DNA of 36,047 nt. Source: Acanthamoeba lenticulata. Taxonomy: Eukaryota; Discosea; Longamoebia; Acanthamoebidae. The notes beneath the pieces were generated by a model that saw only the letters and a program-made list of their open reading frames with translations, made no database searches and was not told the DNA's origin. Location: assembly GCA_002179805.1 (NCBI GenBank), contig NAVB01000259.1, forward strand, positions 1-36,047, read 5' to 3'. Below are positions 21,433 to 31,780 of the stretch, piece after piece; position 1 is the stretch's first letter; each line of letters starts with the position of its first letter. The translations under genes and the position numbers were made by a program.

Positions 21433-22106
21433 CTGCGCCTCCCCCCGCCATCCACGGCAACAGGCACAACGGCGTGAGAAATACATATTGTATATATATG
21501 TGTATACATATATATATATATATATTAAAAAATAAAATAAAATCCAATCATATAGATTGATACGCATGGCATGTGGTGAGGCGCGCGTACAAAGTCGTCG
21601 AGAAAGTCTGTCCACTCGGAGAGGTCGAGCGATATCAAGGCCGGCAGCGTGGACAGGAAGCGCAGGATCTTCTTGATCTGGCTCCTTCTCATCACAAAGC
21701 CTGCTCTCCCCCCCCCAATGTGATCGCAGTCCAGCAGTCCACAAAAAAAAAATCAATATTGTTCTTTTTATCGCAAATTCAATAATGGATAAGAACAAGA
21801 AGGAGAAAAAAAAGAGGAGAACAGGAAGACTTGCACCGGTCCAGGACACGCGAGAGAGAGGAGAGAGAGAGAGAGAGACGCACCGTTGCAAAAGGCTTTG
21901 TGGTGGCGGACTCGCGAGAGTGCATGAGAGCGAAGTGTCCAGCAAGTGGAACTGAGGCGCGCGAGGTCGGCCGTGCTCAGACTCTGGCACACCATGGCCC
22001 ACAACTCGGCCGGCAGCCAGAGTTCACCATCACCATCGCCGCACCCACCGTCGACCACGGTCGCCACGTCTTCTTCTTCTTCCATCCTGCGAGGTCTTGT
22101 GCTCAT
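21167..22106 (-). CDS. F-box/leucine-rich-repeat protein, copy 1
   Basis: Four exons: 22106-21884, 21700-21591, 21432-21369, 21294-21167, giving 174 residues; phases are 1, 0 and 1. The first exon holds the F-box (LWLPAELWAMVCQSLSTADL, ARLSSTCWTLRSHALSRVRH). The other exons encode leucine-rich repeats (LRFLSTLPALISLDLSEWTD, LEKLVVCWTSFGDK, GLLELDISNTMVTGAGLRAL). The protein is short for an F-box/LRR family member. It would act as an SCF ubiquitin-ligase adaptor by family knowledge. Compared with the copy at 35090-35895 the exon 2 product differs at several residues (MRRSQIKK and DFLDDF here; MARSQVKK and DCLGDF there), while exons 3 and 4 are identical. Exon 4 overlaps the opposite-strand gene end (21240) by 74 coding bases. 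Confidence 0.8.
21486..21526. repeat. AT-rich dinucleotide repeat in an intron
   Basis: A (TA)n-type tract (TATATATATGTGTATACATATATATATATATATA) lies in intron 2 of the F-box/LRR gene copy 1. The matching intron of copy 2 lacks it, so it arose or was lost after the duplication. Confidence 0.85.
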
Positions 22107-22223
22107 CAACTCTTGGCTCTTTGTTTACCACGTAAATAAAAAATGAAACTTCACTAAATAATAAAATATTAGATTTCTATTTGACAAAAAGAATACGGAA
22201 TGTTATGGCGGGGAGAAGGCTGG

Positions 22224-25200
22224 TCAAGTGGGCGGCGGGAGGAAGCCCTCGCCCAGGAGCATGCTCACCGCGCCATGACCCAACGTGGCGTAGAACGCCA
22301 CGCTGCCCGCGCGGTCGCGCGTGACCACCGCTGGCCGGCTCGGCTGTTGTTCTTGTTGTTGTTCTGGTGGCGGCTGCGCTTCGGCGGCCTTGGCTTGACG
22401 CGCCTTCTTCTTCCTCTTCCGCTTCTTTTTCTTCTTCTCGGCCGCCGCAGCCTCGACACCGCCCACATGGGATCCCTCAGCCGAGCCCGCCGCCTTCTTG
22501 CTGCTGTCGTTGCTGCCGTTGTTGTTGGGCGCCACAACGGCGGCGACGGCCTCGGCAGGTGGCGGCTCGTCGGCGCCATGGTCGCCCGTGCTGGGCAGTG
22601 GCGCCGCCTCGGCAGTTGCGACTTCGGCGCTGACGAGCTCGCTGGTGCTGGCCGGCGGCGTGCTCGTGCCACTGCCGCCGCCGCTCTTGGAGTCGCCGCC
22701 GTCGCTGCTGGAGAGGTCGACCTTGCCGCGGAAGGAGAAGATGCGCTCCTTGAGCAGCTGGAGCTTGCCGCGGCTTGCGCTGCTGGTGCTCCGATAGAGG
22801 CTGCCCCTGGCACCGCGGCCGCCACTGCTGTTGCCGCCGCCACCGCCGCCGCTGCCATCGTCGTCGCTCGTCGCCGAGTTTTGTCGCGGCCGCCGCTCGC
22901 GGACGACGTCGATGTCGTCGTCATTGTAGTCGTCATCGTCGTCCGAGAAGCCGGTCGTCGGGCGTCGGCGAGTCTCGTGCTCATGCAGGGCCGAGTCGTC
23001 AAAGCTGCCGCTGCGGCCGCCCTTTCGCGGCTTGCCCTTCTTCTTCTTCTCCTCCTCCTGCTGCTGTTGTCGCAGCGACTGCTTGCGCCGACGCTGCTCT
23101 TCGTCGTGCTGCTTCTGCTTCTCGGTCGTCGCGCTGTTGCTGCGGTCCCGCAGCAGCCCGAGGTCGATCTCCATCAACCCACAGGGCTGCAGGCTTCGCG
23201 GCCGGCCGCCGCCGCCCCAGGCTGCCACTGCCGCCGCGCCACCGTCGTCAACGCGCAGACTCGAACTCGCGGCCGACGTCAGGACCGAGGCGCCGCTGCC
23301 CCAGCCGCCGCCCCAGTCTAGTTCCGAGTCGCTGGTCGTTGTCGAATAATACGCCTCTGGCTGGTGCGGCTGCTCCGAGTCGCTGGCGCTGGACAAGACG
23401 ATCTCCGTCATAAAGGCCGAGGCGGCGGCAGCGGGCGACAACGATAATGTGGCGTTGGACGGCACGCGCTCGCGGATGATGATGCAGCTGCCGCCGCCGC
23501 CAGGGCGCAGGTGCGAGTCGACACCAGCAGCCGAGTCACGGCGCAGCTTCCGCCGGGCCATCTCGCGCTCGAGCATGCCCGCCGTGCCCTGGCTCATCAT
23601 GGCGTAAAAGGCCACACTGGCGTTTCGCTCGCGCGTAGGCGCCACGGCTGCCGCGGCGGCTGTCGCGGCCTGGTCCTTCTTGACCACCTCCGATACCGAG
23701 TCGTCGTTCATGGCGGCGTCAAAGATCTCGCGAGCGCGGTCAGGATTCAGGCTGGACTCGCCCACGGCCATGCCCTCGTCGGCCGCCGAGGCCGTGACCG
23801 CGGTCCCGCCGTCAGGCAGCGCCGTGGCCGCCGCCGGCGGGCAGCTCTTGAGGGACATGTCGTAGAGGACGTCGTCGTCGTCCTCGTATTGGAGGGACTC
23901 GAGGAACCGCCGCACGCCCTCCTTGCGCGGGAGGCTGTACGGGTTAGCCTGGAAGCTGCGGAGCTCGCCCACGATCTGGTACTGGAGCTCGATCAGGTGG
24001 GCGTTGACCCGCCCGTCGGTCGTGTAGGCCGCGTTGCCCTCGCTCACCGCGATGAAGTCGCGCAGGATGATGGCCAAGTAGGGCAGGATGGGCGGCACGC
24101 CCCGCGAGGCAAAGCCCGACGCGGCCGACGCGGCCGCGCTCGACAGAAAGGGCGGCGCGGTGAAGGCCGACGTCGTCGTTGTTGGTGACGAAGACGACGA
24201 CGACGACGATGACGACGGCACCCCAGTAAAGGAAGAAGACGATGTCAGTGGGGTCTTGTGCGTCAAAGTATCAGAGCTCGAGGTCTTTGTCTGGTCCTCG
24301 TCAGTCCGAGAGCGGGTGATGGTCGGAAACGAGGCGCTGGCGCTGATGTTGCCTCCTCCCGCGGGAGCCTCGCCAGTCGGCCACGTCGGCACGTTGCGGG
24401 GCGACAGCAGCCCACGCAGGGGCGACAGCCCGCTACGGTCCTCCTTGACGCTGCCGCCACGAGGGCTGTCGACGGCGCGCAGGTCGTGGACCCGCCGGGA
24501 CTGGGCCGGGAAGACCACTCCCGGCTCGCCGTCATTGTGCTCATTGCCGTTGTTGTTGTCGTTGTTGTCGCCGTTGGCGTCGTTGTTCTTGTTGTTGCTG
24601 TGGTCTTCGCCTTTGCTGTCGTCATTGTTGTGGTTGTCGCCGTTCTCTGGTCTTGTTCGTGCCGTCTGATGGGACAGCAGGGGGCCGTGGTCGATGGCAA
24701 AGTTGGAGAGGCGGCTGCGGCTGCTGGGCGACAAGAGTGGCGCTGGCCCTGACGATGGCGCCGTGGATGAAGATGATGATGGTGATGATTCGTCGAGCAC
24801 GCCAAGGGAGAGCGGTAAAAGCAGCATCGAGTGCGCGGTTGTTTTGGCGTACGATGAGCGCGAAGGCTCCGGTGACGACGGCGAGATGGAAACAGAGGTT
24901 GGGAGCGACGATGATGATGGTGAAGATGATGAGGAAGTGGAAACTGTCGTCGTGACAAGCGACGACGCCGAGGTGGAAGCGGGGAGCGGCAACGGGTCCT
25001 GAGCGCCGCCGATCCCGCTTCCGCCACGCACGGTCGAGAACAGTTCGTCACACGAGAGCGACGTGTGGAGCGTCGAATCCGACGACACGGTGGGCAGTCC
25101 GCCGCTCGATGACGACGAGGCCACCGCCGACGGCCGCTTCTCACGCTTGGAGAACGTCAAACGCCGAATTTCTGTGTAATATAATAAATTATAGATTAAA

Positions 25201-26977
25201 ATAATCATTCTTCTGAGACTTTCCTCGGCACAACGCACCGTGGCGGTAATTGAGGTAGTTGGACTGCGGCTGCATCAGCTGGTCGAGCTGCTGGAACTGC
25301 TTCATGCTCCGGTCCGACACGCAGAACCAGGCCACTGCAGCAGCGTTGTGGCACACGCGAGGCCGAGTGAGCCCCAAGAGGGAGAGGAAGGATTAAAAAG
25401 GTGGCGCGCCGCACTCTTGAGGCGAATGACGGCGCCGTTGTTGAGGCCCGTGAGGATCTCCGAGAGCGAGTTGAAGTTGTACAGCTGGTAGCAGATGCGC
25501 GCAGTCTTGATGAACTTGGCGATGACCCGGCCCTGTTCCCGTGGGTCGGCCCTCTTCAGGATCTCCGTGGTCACCCAATAGCTCACCTGATTTTTAATTT
25601 ATTTATTTATTTTATTTTGTAATTGTTTGTTGGTGTCGCGCACGTGAGTACGTCTGTGTGGGGGTTTGATCGGGGCCCCTCAATCAAGGTCCTCGTACCT
25701 CGTTGAACTTGGTGATGAGGCGGGTGATGTTCGGCGCCAGAATGTGCTTGTTCTCCTTCTGCCAGCCCTGGTTCAAGAGCTCACGCGAGCCAATGCTCTG
25801 CATTTCCAACATTCATTGCCTTGAGTAAACAATTCAATATTTATTTCTTATTTGTTGAATTTTTTGTACCTTGAAGCAGTCAAATTCGATCATGGTCAGC
25901 TCGCGGGCGATGTCGATCGAGTTCAGCGTGAGGAGGTCCAAATCGTCGCGCCCACTGACGCAACGTGTGGAGAAGAGTGTCAAATGCTGGACCATGGCCA
26001 GGACGAGAGTACGCCTACGTACAAGGGGCTGGCATCGCTGGCCGTCATGGTGATGGAGCCAGATTCGGAAACGCCGCGGGTCAGCAGTTTGCTCTTGGCC
26101 GGTTCGCGCGCATCGCTGCCCAAGCTGCCGTCCGATTGGAGCTCACTTCCGGTGGTGCCTTTGCGGTTGCGCTGGAGCCAATTGCGCATGGACGCCCCGC
26201 GCTGCCGGTTGGCCTTGGGCGACGCTGCGCCGAGCGAGTGCGAGGCCACTGCAGTGTTTGGCGACTGCAACAAGGACTTGATGTTGTCGCTCGATTTGAT
26301 GTCCTCGAGCGAGTTGGAGGGCGAGTTTGAGGCTGAGTTTGATGGCGAATGAGCCGGCGAGGAAGTGGAGGACGAAGAAGTGGATTGGGCATGGCGCGAA
26401 ATCAATCGCTTGAGCTTGGTCGTGTTCTGGATCGAGATGAGCCGCTTGAACTCGGACAAGACCGCCTGCGTCGCGCATAGGACTGTCAGTGGCATCATTG
26501 AAATAGCAGAACGGTCTGGCCACGAACCTCGTCATAGTTCTCACCAAGAGAGAGAAGGGCGATGATGCGCTTGTGGTCGGGCGAGGAGAGGTCGGTCGGG
26601 TAGGTGGACATCCAGTAGTGCAAGAACTCGAGGAGCCGCATCTGTGCACGAGCCTGGTGCGTGAGCTGCCGCTGGAACACATATGCCTTGCCCGAGCGGG
26701 AGAGGAAGACGAACCCTCTGCGCGCTGCGAACACGTTCAAACTCTTGGATCCAGAGAGTGAAGAGGTTGAGGCCGGCGGCAAAGTTCTTGTAAGACAGCA
26801 GAAACGCAGGTGCTTCGGCCGATTCGTTGAATGAGCGGCGGGCCAACTCCATGAAGGCCCTCTCCTTCGTCTGCAACAAGAGCCAACCACAGCGATCGAG
26901 GCGGGCATAGATCAGAGGAAGAAGCTTTGCACTTCCCACGATTGAATTGGCCGTACCATTGCTTCCTCGGTCGACAT
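22224..26977 (-). CDS. Ras guanine nucleotide exchange factor with long catalytic-domain insertion
   Basis: Nine exons: 26977-26957, 26870-26715, 26671-26528, 26465-26023, 25954-25870, 25797-25699, 25586-25415, 25334-25239, 25171-22224, giving 1387 residues. Residues about 8-110 form a RasGEF N-terminal (REM) region (APAFLLSYKNFAAGLNLFTL, LLEFLHYWMSTYP). A Ser-rich linker follows. The Cdc25 domain starts near 255 (NSIDIARELTMIEFDCFK, QGWQKENKHILAPNITRLIT, YQLYNFNSLSEILTGLNNGA). After QSNYLNYR at about 404 comes a Ser/Asn/Asp-rich insert of about 350 residues; the domain resumes near 760 with GVPPILPYLAIILRDFIAVS, EGNAAYTTDGRVNAHLIELQ and fQ-NPYSLP. The C-terminal 540 residues are disordered and twice contain a motif R-x-R-x-x-SVAFYA. 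By family knowledge it loads GTP on Ras at the membrane. The start codon sits right after a CAG, so an extra 5' exon is possible. Confidence 0.88.
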
Positions 26978-27323
26978 CTGCAGCTGGTCCTCTTAATCAG
27001 TGGAAAGGGGTTTGTAAGGAAGCGATCCAATTAATGGCCTTTGCTCATTCAAATTGACGATGATTCAAGAAATCCCCAACTGCCATCGCACCAGTGTGCG
27101 TTTGGGGTTAGCCGGTACTGGCACCGCGCCAACGTGTTGCCAACGAAGGCGCAAAGAACACGCGAGATCGCCATCGAAAACAGAGCAAGTGCTTATTCAA
27201 GCCACCGGCCTAACCAAATCGAGTCTTTGGGCTAATCAAATACTCTTGGCGGGAATAACCATTAATTTCTGGAATGTTTCTTTCTCTTTTTCCTTCACTT
27301 TTTTGTTGTAAAGGTAGAACAAG
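26978..27323. promoter_or_regulatory. 346-bp divergent intergenic region between Ras GEF and BTB-Sel1 genes
   Basis: The starts at 26977 (-) and 27324 (+) point outward. The right end is pyrimidine-rich (TTTCTTTCTCTTTTTCCTTCACTTTTTTG at about 27277-27306), a usual feature just upstream of starts here. I see no TATA box, no conserved frame and no repeat. It is presumably a shared promoter. Confidence 0.45.
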
Positions 27324-29100
27324 ATGGAAGACGCGTCGGAGCTGCCTCCGCTCGTGAGCGACTCTGCCGTGGATGAAGGGGATGAGGTGGAAGATGAGGC
27401 TGGGTACCAGTTGATCGGGCGCCTTCGGCGAGAAAATGAGGCTTTGAAAGCCCAGCTCAAGGCGTTCGAGCGCAAGTTCATAGAGCTCAAGCAAGGAACA
27501 GGAGACTTACCACCGACAGATGGCAAGGATGACATAGTTATGCTCAACGTGGGCGGCCAGTATTTCTCGAGCCTACGGTCCACCCTCTGCCGGTATGCAC
27601 AACAGTAGCTGCTTTGACTCCATCTCATCTTTCTCCTTGCAGGTTTGAAGGCACTTTCTTGGAAGCGTTGGTAAGCGGAAGGCACGAGTCCTCGGCCACG
27701 AAGGACTCCTTAGGTTGCTACTTTATCGACCGGTGTGGCGATGCTCTCTTGTTTGGTCCTCATCTTTTTTGTCCATTTAATTTAATATTTTTCTTCCAAA
27801 AAAATCTGTCTTATGCAGGGACCCAACTCACTTCGAGCAGGTGCTGAGCTTCTTGCGCGACCAGTCGTTCCAGATCAAGCCTCCTCCGACCGGGAGCGGT
27901 ACGCATCAAGGCGTTCACTGGGCGTGTATTGGTCTGCTGACAGCCAAGCACACGCATGCGCAGCCGCGGCGCAGAAAGGCTCTCAGGAGGAGACCACCAC
28001 CGCGCTCGTGCGAGAGCTCGACTACTACGGCCTCCTGAACTACGTGCTGCCGCGCCAGGTGGAAGCCGAACTCACGCAGTGGTCTGCCGACTTTGCCGAC
28101 GTCTTTTCCATAGAGCGATACCATCACAAGGCGGCGCAGCTGTGGCTGGCCTTTGTCGCCAAAGAGGCTGATGTAGCGGGTACGCTTTGTTGTAGTCTTG
28201 GGGCGCTTGTAGGAAGTCGGTCCAGTTGTAGCACCGTGTGCTGACTACGTTACGTACACACGTAGAGAGCTACTTTCGAAAGGCAATCGACTTTGACTTG
28301 GGCACGGGAGAGGATGATGACAAGATGGCTGAGGATGGCAGCGCGCTCTCCAAGCAGGCCTCTTACTCTCAGGCAGTCAAGTACTACCACAAAGCCGCAA
28401 GTCTCGGTACTACCCCTCCGCCCTGCAGCAGCAAACAAGCTTGTGCATTTCATGCTCATTCACCTTTTGCCCCAGGTCACGTAAGCGCGCTTTTCAACCT
28501 GGCGGTTTGCTACATGGACGGTGATGGGGTGCCAGTCAACGCAGCCAAGGCCGTGCGTTTCCTGCTGAAGGCTGCAGAGGCTGGCCACAAGCAGTCGCAG
28601 TACCAGGTGAGACCACACCCCATTCCCCATCCCCTCAAGCCTCCGGACACCTGCTAGTCTTGTCCGGGGACGACGCCGACGGACCTCCCTCGCCTCGCAA
28701 CCCGAGATGGATGCCTCCTTCCTGGGGTGTCATCGTCCTGGGACTTCCGACCTCGACCTCCAACTGTTGTCGGATTAACGCTCTTTTTCTCTGCTAGCTG
28801 GCGCTGTGCTACAAGCAGGGCAAGGGCGTTGCCAGTGACAAACGCGAGGCTGTCTTCTGGTTCCGCAAGGCCGCAACGCAGGGCCACACGGTGGCCCAAG
28901 CCTTCCTGCAAGGTGCGTTTGTTCGTGCGAGTGTTGTTTGTCACGGTTTGTCTTGGCGGCCGAGGTCCAAAAGAGGAAGAGAAACAGTCTCGTCCACAAG
29001 TGTGGCCACGTGGTGGAGTTGGCTCAATAGCTCACTCGACATCACTCCTTCAGATACTACCTGGCAACTGACCCAACCCAACCTGTGCGCGTGGGAGTGA
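27324..29100 (+). CDS. BTB/POZ (KCTD-type T1) and Sel1-repeat protein
   Basis: Eight exons: 27324-27592, 27643-27732, 27819-27898, 27964-28179, 28266-28406, 28476-28606, 28798-28912, 29054-29100, giving 362 residues. A short coiled coil (LIGRLRRENEALKAQLKAFE) precedes the potassium-channel-tetramerisation-type BTB domain at about 73-145 (VMLNVGGQYFSSLRSTLCR, GTFLEALVSGRH, GCYFIDRDPTHFEQVLSFLR). Then come Sel1 repeats (YSQAVKYYHKAASLG, ALFNLAVCYMDGDGVPVNAA, LALCYKQGKGVASDKREAVF). The end is short (DTTWQLTQPNLCAWE). KCTD proteins often serve as substrate adaptors for CUL3 ubiquitin ligases; Sel1 repeats make protein-binding superhelices, so a CUL3 adaptor or a scaffold is likely. It lacks membrane segments, so it is not a channel. 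The first exon of the Sel1 part could use a nearby acceptor, but the one chosen keeps phase. Confidence 0.85.
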
Positions 29101-29323
29101 GAACTCCCGCGGCGCGGCGGTCACGAACAGACACAAATGGGAATTCAAAGAATATATGGAGATTTGATCATAACATTCCTCGCAGTCGTCGCGGCAACAA
29201 GCAGCGGCCAAACATCGGAGGAACAACACGGGGCAGAACGACGGGACAAGACGGGGAGACAGCCGTGCTTTTGCTTGTGCGCTGGTTACTGCCTTGGCAG
29301 AGAAGGAAGTGAACAAGAAGGGC

Positions 29324-31707
29324 ATGCAGGCAAAGGGGAGGGAGGAAAGCAAGTACATCATCCAATGGAAGGTGGCCAATGCACCCAAGATACGTCGGAG
29401 GCGACGTACAAAGCGGCAAATTGAAGAGGACAGGTTGCGTGCACTCGAGGAGAAGCAGGCCGAGAAGTCAGCAACTGGGGTGACTGCTGACGAAGCTCCA
29501 CTACCCGAAAAGAAAGAAGAGCAAGAGCAGCAGTTGCCCGTCGAGGAACAAGAGCAGGACCCGCGACCAACCAACTTGCCAGCGCTCGACTCTCCTTCGT
29601 GCTCGCTGCCGATCGTACCGAGCAGCAGTTTTGATTTATCACCACTTTACTCTTCATCCGAGTCCCCTCCTTCCTCGCTCGAAGAGATTCCCACCAAGCC
29701 TGCACGGCACGACATGAGCACAAGAGATGCAGGCGACCCTCTCATGGATCTCCTCAACGATTCGCTTAGCTTCCAAAAGTCCATCTTCACCCGCTCCTTC
29801 TTTCCCGACACCTCCACAATAGAGCAAGAGGCCAAGCAACCTCAGCTTGTCTCGACGCCAATGACATCCTTCTCAGAAGACGAGCTTGCTGAGCTCAAGG
29901 CTTTCATGTCGCCTCCTGCGCGCGCCTCGTCGCCTACGAGCAGCACTGCACTTCCCACCATAACCGCCTCCTCGAGCGAAGCCGATGACGATGTCATCAT
30001 TATCGACGGTCCCAAGGCTAAGGCGACGCGCCGTGCTGTGGCACGATGGTCGCGCCACGAGGCCCCGTTGGGCCTCCTCCAGAACGTGAGGAGCTTCATG
30101 CTTGTCTTTCGTCGATGCTACTGGACCTTCACGCCCGTTCATCGGTCAAGCTTGTGCGAAAAGAGCGTACAGCGACTACTTCGCACCGAAGGCACGTGGG
30201 AGAGCGCGGGCGATCCGGTTCTTCTCAACTTGAACATTGCGCTCGCCCATGGTGCCTCTTCCTCTACATCGTTTATAATTATTTATTTTATTTACAAATA
30301 GATTAACAATTGCCTGCTACAGGGGCGCACCTGTTGGGCGCCACAGATGTGGCCGAGGAGTACTTTGCGCGGGCGCGGAGGCACCTGGCGAGCCTGTTCG
30401 ACACCAATAGCTACATGGTGGCCGAGGCCTTGTTCTCGATGGGGTATTTCCTCTACGCGCAGGGCAAGCTCGACCAGTTCTCCTACTACATCTCGCTCGC
30501 CCTCAACGCCTGCCGTCAGCTCAGGGCCACCGGCTCTATGCTCTACGCGTACGCGCCTCAAGTCCTCGATTTTGTTGTTTATTCTTATTTAAAATTACCT
30601 TTCTTTTTTTCTTCATTTTATTAAAATAATATGCAGGAAATGCTTGATCGCGGTGAACCTCGATCCGACGTACTCAGCCGAAAAGAAGCAGAAGCTGGTG
30701 GCCGAATACAACTTGGACAGCGCGTGCCAGCAACAAAACGGCCTGGCCGGCGGCACCAGCGGTTCGCAGCGATCCGCCGTCCAGTTTCAGCCCGGGTCGT
30801 GCTCTTTCGGCCAAACGTGGCCGGCCGGTTTCGACCGAAGCAGTTCCAGCCTGTCTTCCAGCAACGACAGCTATAGTATTGCTGGTGACGATGGCGCTGA
30901 CGATGGCGATGATGACGACTTTGACGACGACGACGCTGAGGAACAAGGGGGTGGTGACACCGAGCTGTTGCGTGAAGTGGAACACATCGATCGCTACGTG
31001 CTGTCGCTCCAGACGCTGACGCAGCTGCTCATCAGCCGCGAGGATCCACGGACCGACGTCACACTGCTCCTCGCCCAGTTCCGCCAAATCCTCGCCCATA
31101 TGAACCACGAGCTCAAGCGAAGTCGTGCGTCCACCCTCCTCCTCCTAGTCGTGGTCTTCGTGGTCGTCGTCACCTTCGTTGTTGCCGTCGTCGTCGTGTG
31201 AGAGGCTCATGAACGTGTGTGCAGGGAAGCTGGGGAGGGCCTATGCGACGTCGGTGACGCTGGCCTGGTACGCCAGCGCCGCGCTCTATTACCTCTACGC
31301 CAACAGCCCGCAGGAGGCGCTCGTGATGGCCACCCGCTACCTGGACTACGCCGAGCACGAGCGCCACTCGGCCTACTGCGCCGCCTCCACCTTCATCGTC
31401 CACAACATGGTACGTCATGCCGGGGTCGATGGCGGTGGTGGTGATGCTGATGGTGTTGAGGAGGACGACGATGATCTGGTGGCTCACCTTTCTCTCTTTC
31501 GCTCAGATCATGGACATCTTTCTGCGATTCGGGCGCTACGACTTCATGCACCGACTCCTGCGGGCGGTGGCGCCCTTCACCAAGCTGCACCCGCTGGCCC
31601 GTGACACCAGCGCGCACTACTGGGACGCGCTCCACCAACACGAGGCCCGGCGCGCGCAGCGGCGCCAGGCCTACGCCGCGAGCAGAGAAGCCGCTTTGAT
31701 GAATTAA
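29324..31707 (+). CDS. putative transcription factor with fungal-type middle homology region
   Basis: Five exons: 29324-30251, 30323-30548, 30637-31121, 31225-31409, 31507-31707, giving 674 residues. The chosen start is the first ATG in frame; a CAG at 29298-29300 suggests an intron in the 5' untranslated region or an extra exon. A basic stretch (KIRRRRRTKRQIEEDRLRAL) near the N-terminus could be a nuclear signal or DNA contact. A Ser/Pro-rich region follows. The C-terminal half is alpha-helical with GATDVAEEYFARARRHLASL, MVAEALFSMGYFLYAQGKLD, YISLALNACRQL and AWYASAALYYLYANSPQEAL, resembling the regulatory middle homology region of fungal Zn2Cys6 factors and related Dictyostelium proteins. 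No Zn2Cys6 cluster is visible. Nuclear regulator is the best guess; a helical scaffold is the alternative. Confidence 0.65.
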
Positions 31708-31780
31708 TTCATTTAACCTTTTTGACCGTCCAGATAGAAATACAACTAAACTACACTACAACAACAAGGGCCGCTTGCTT

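Noticed and set aside
22200..23321. Plus-strand 373-residue open frame over the Ras GEF tail
   Set aside because: Composition is Leu/Ala/Arg/Val from the complement of Ser/Ala/Gly-rich coding; no motif, and it lies antisense to a well-supported exon.
29137..29323. Cysteine-containing open frame (CFCLCAGYC) upstream of the transcription-factor-like gene, considered as a zinc cluster
   Set aside because: It is in a different frame from the gene, the cysteine spacing does not match Zn2Cys6, and no donor joins it in phase.
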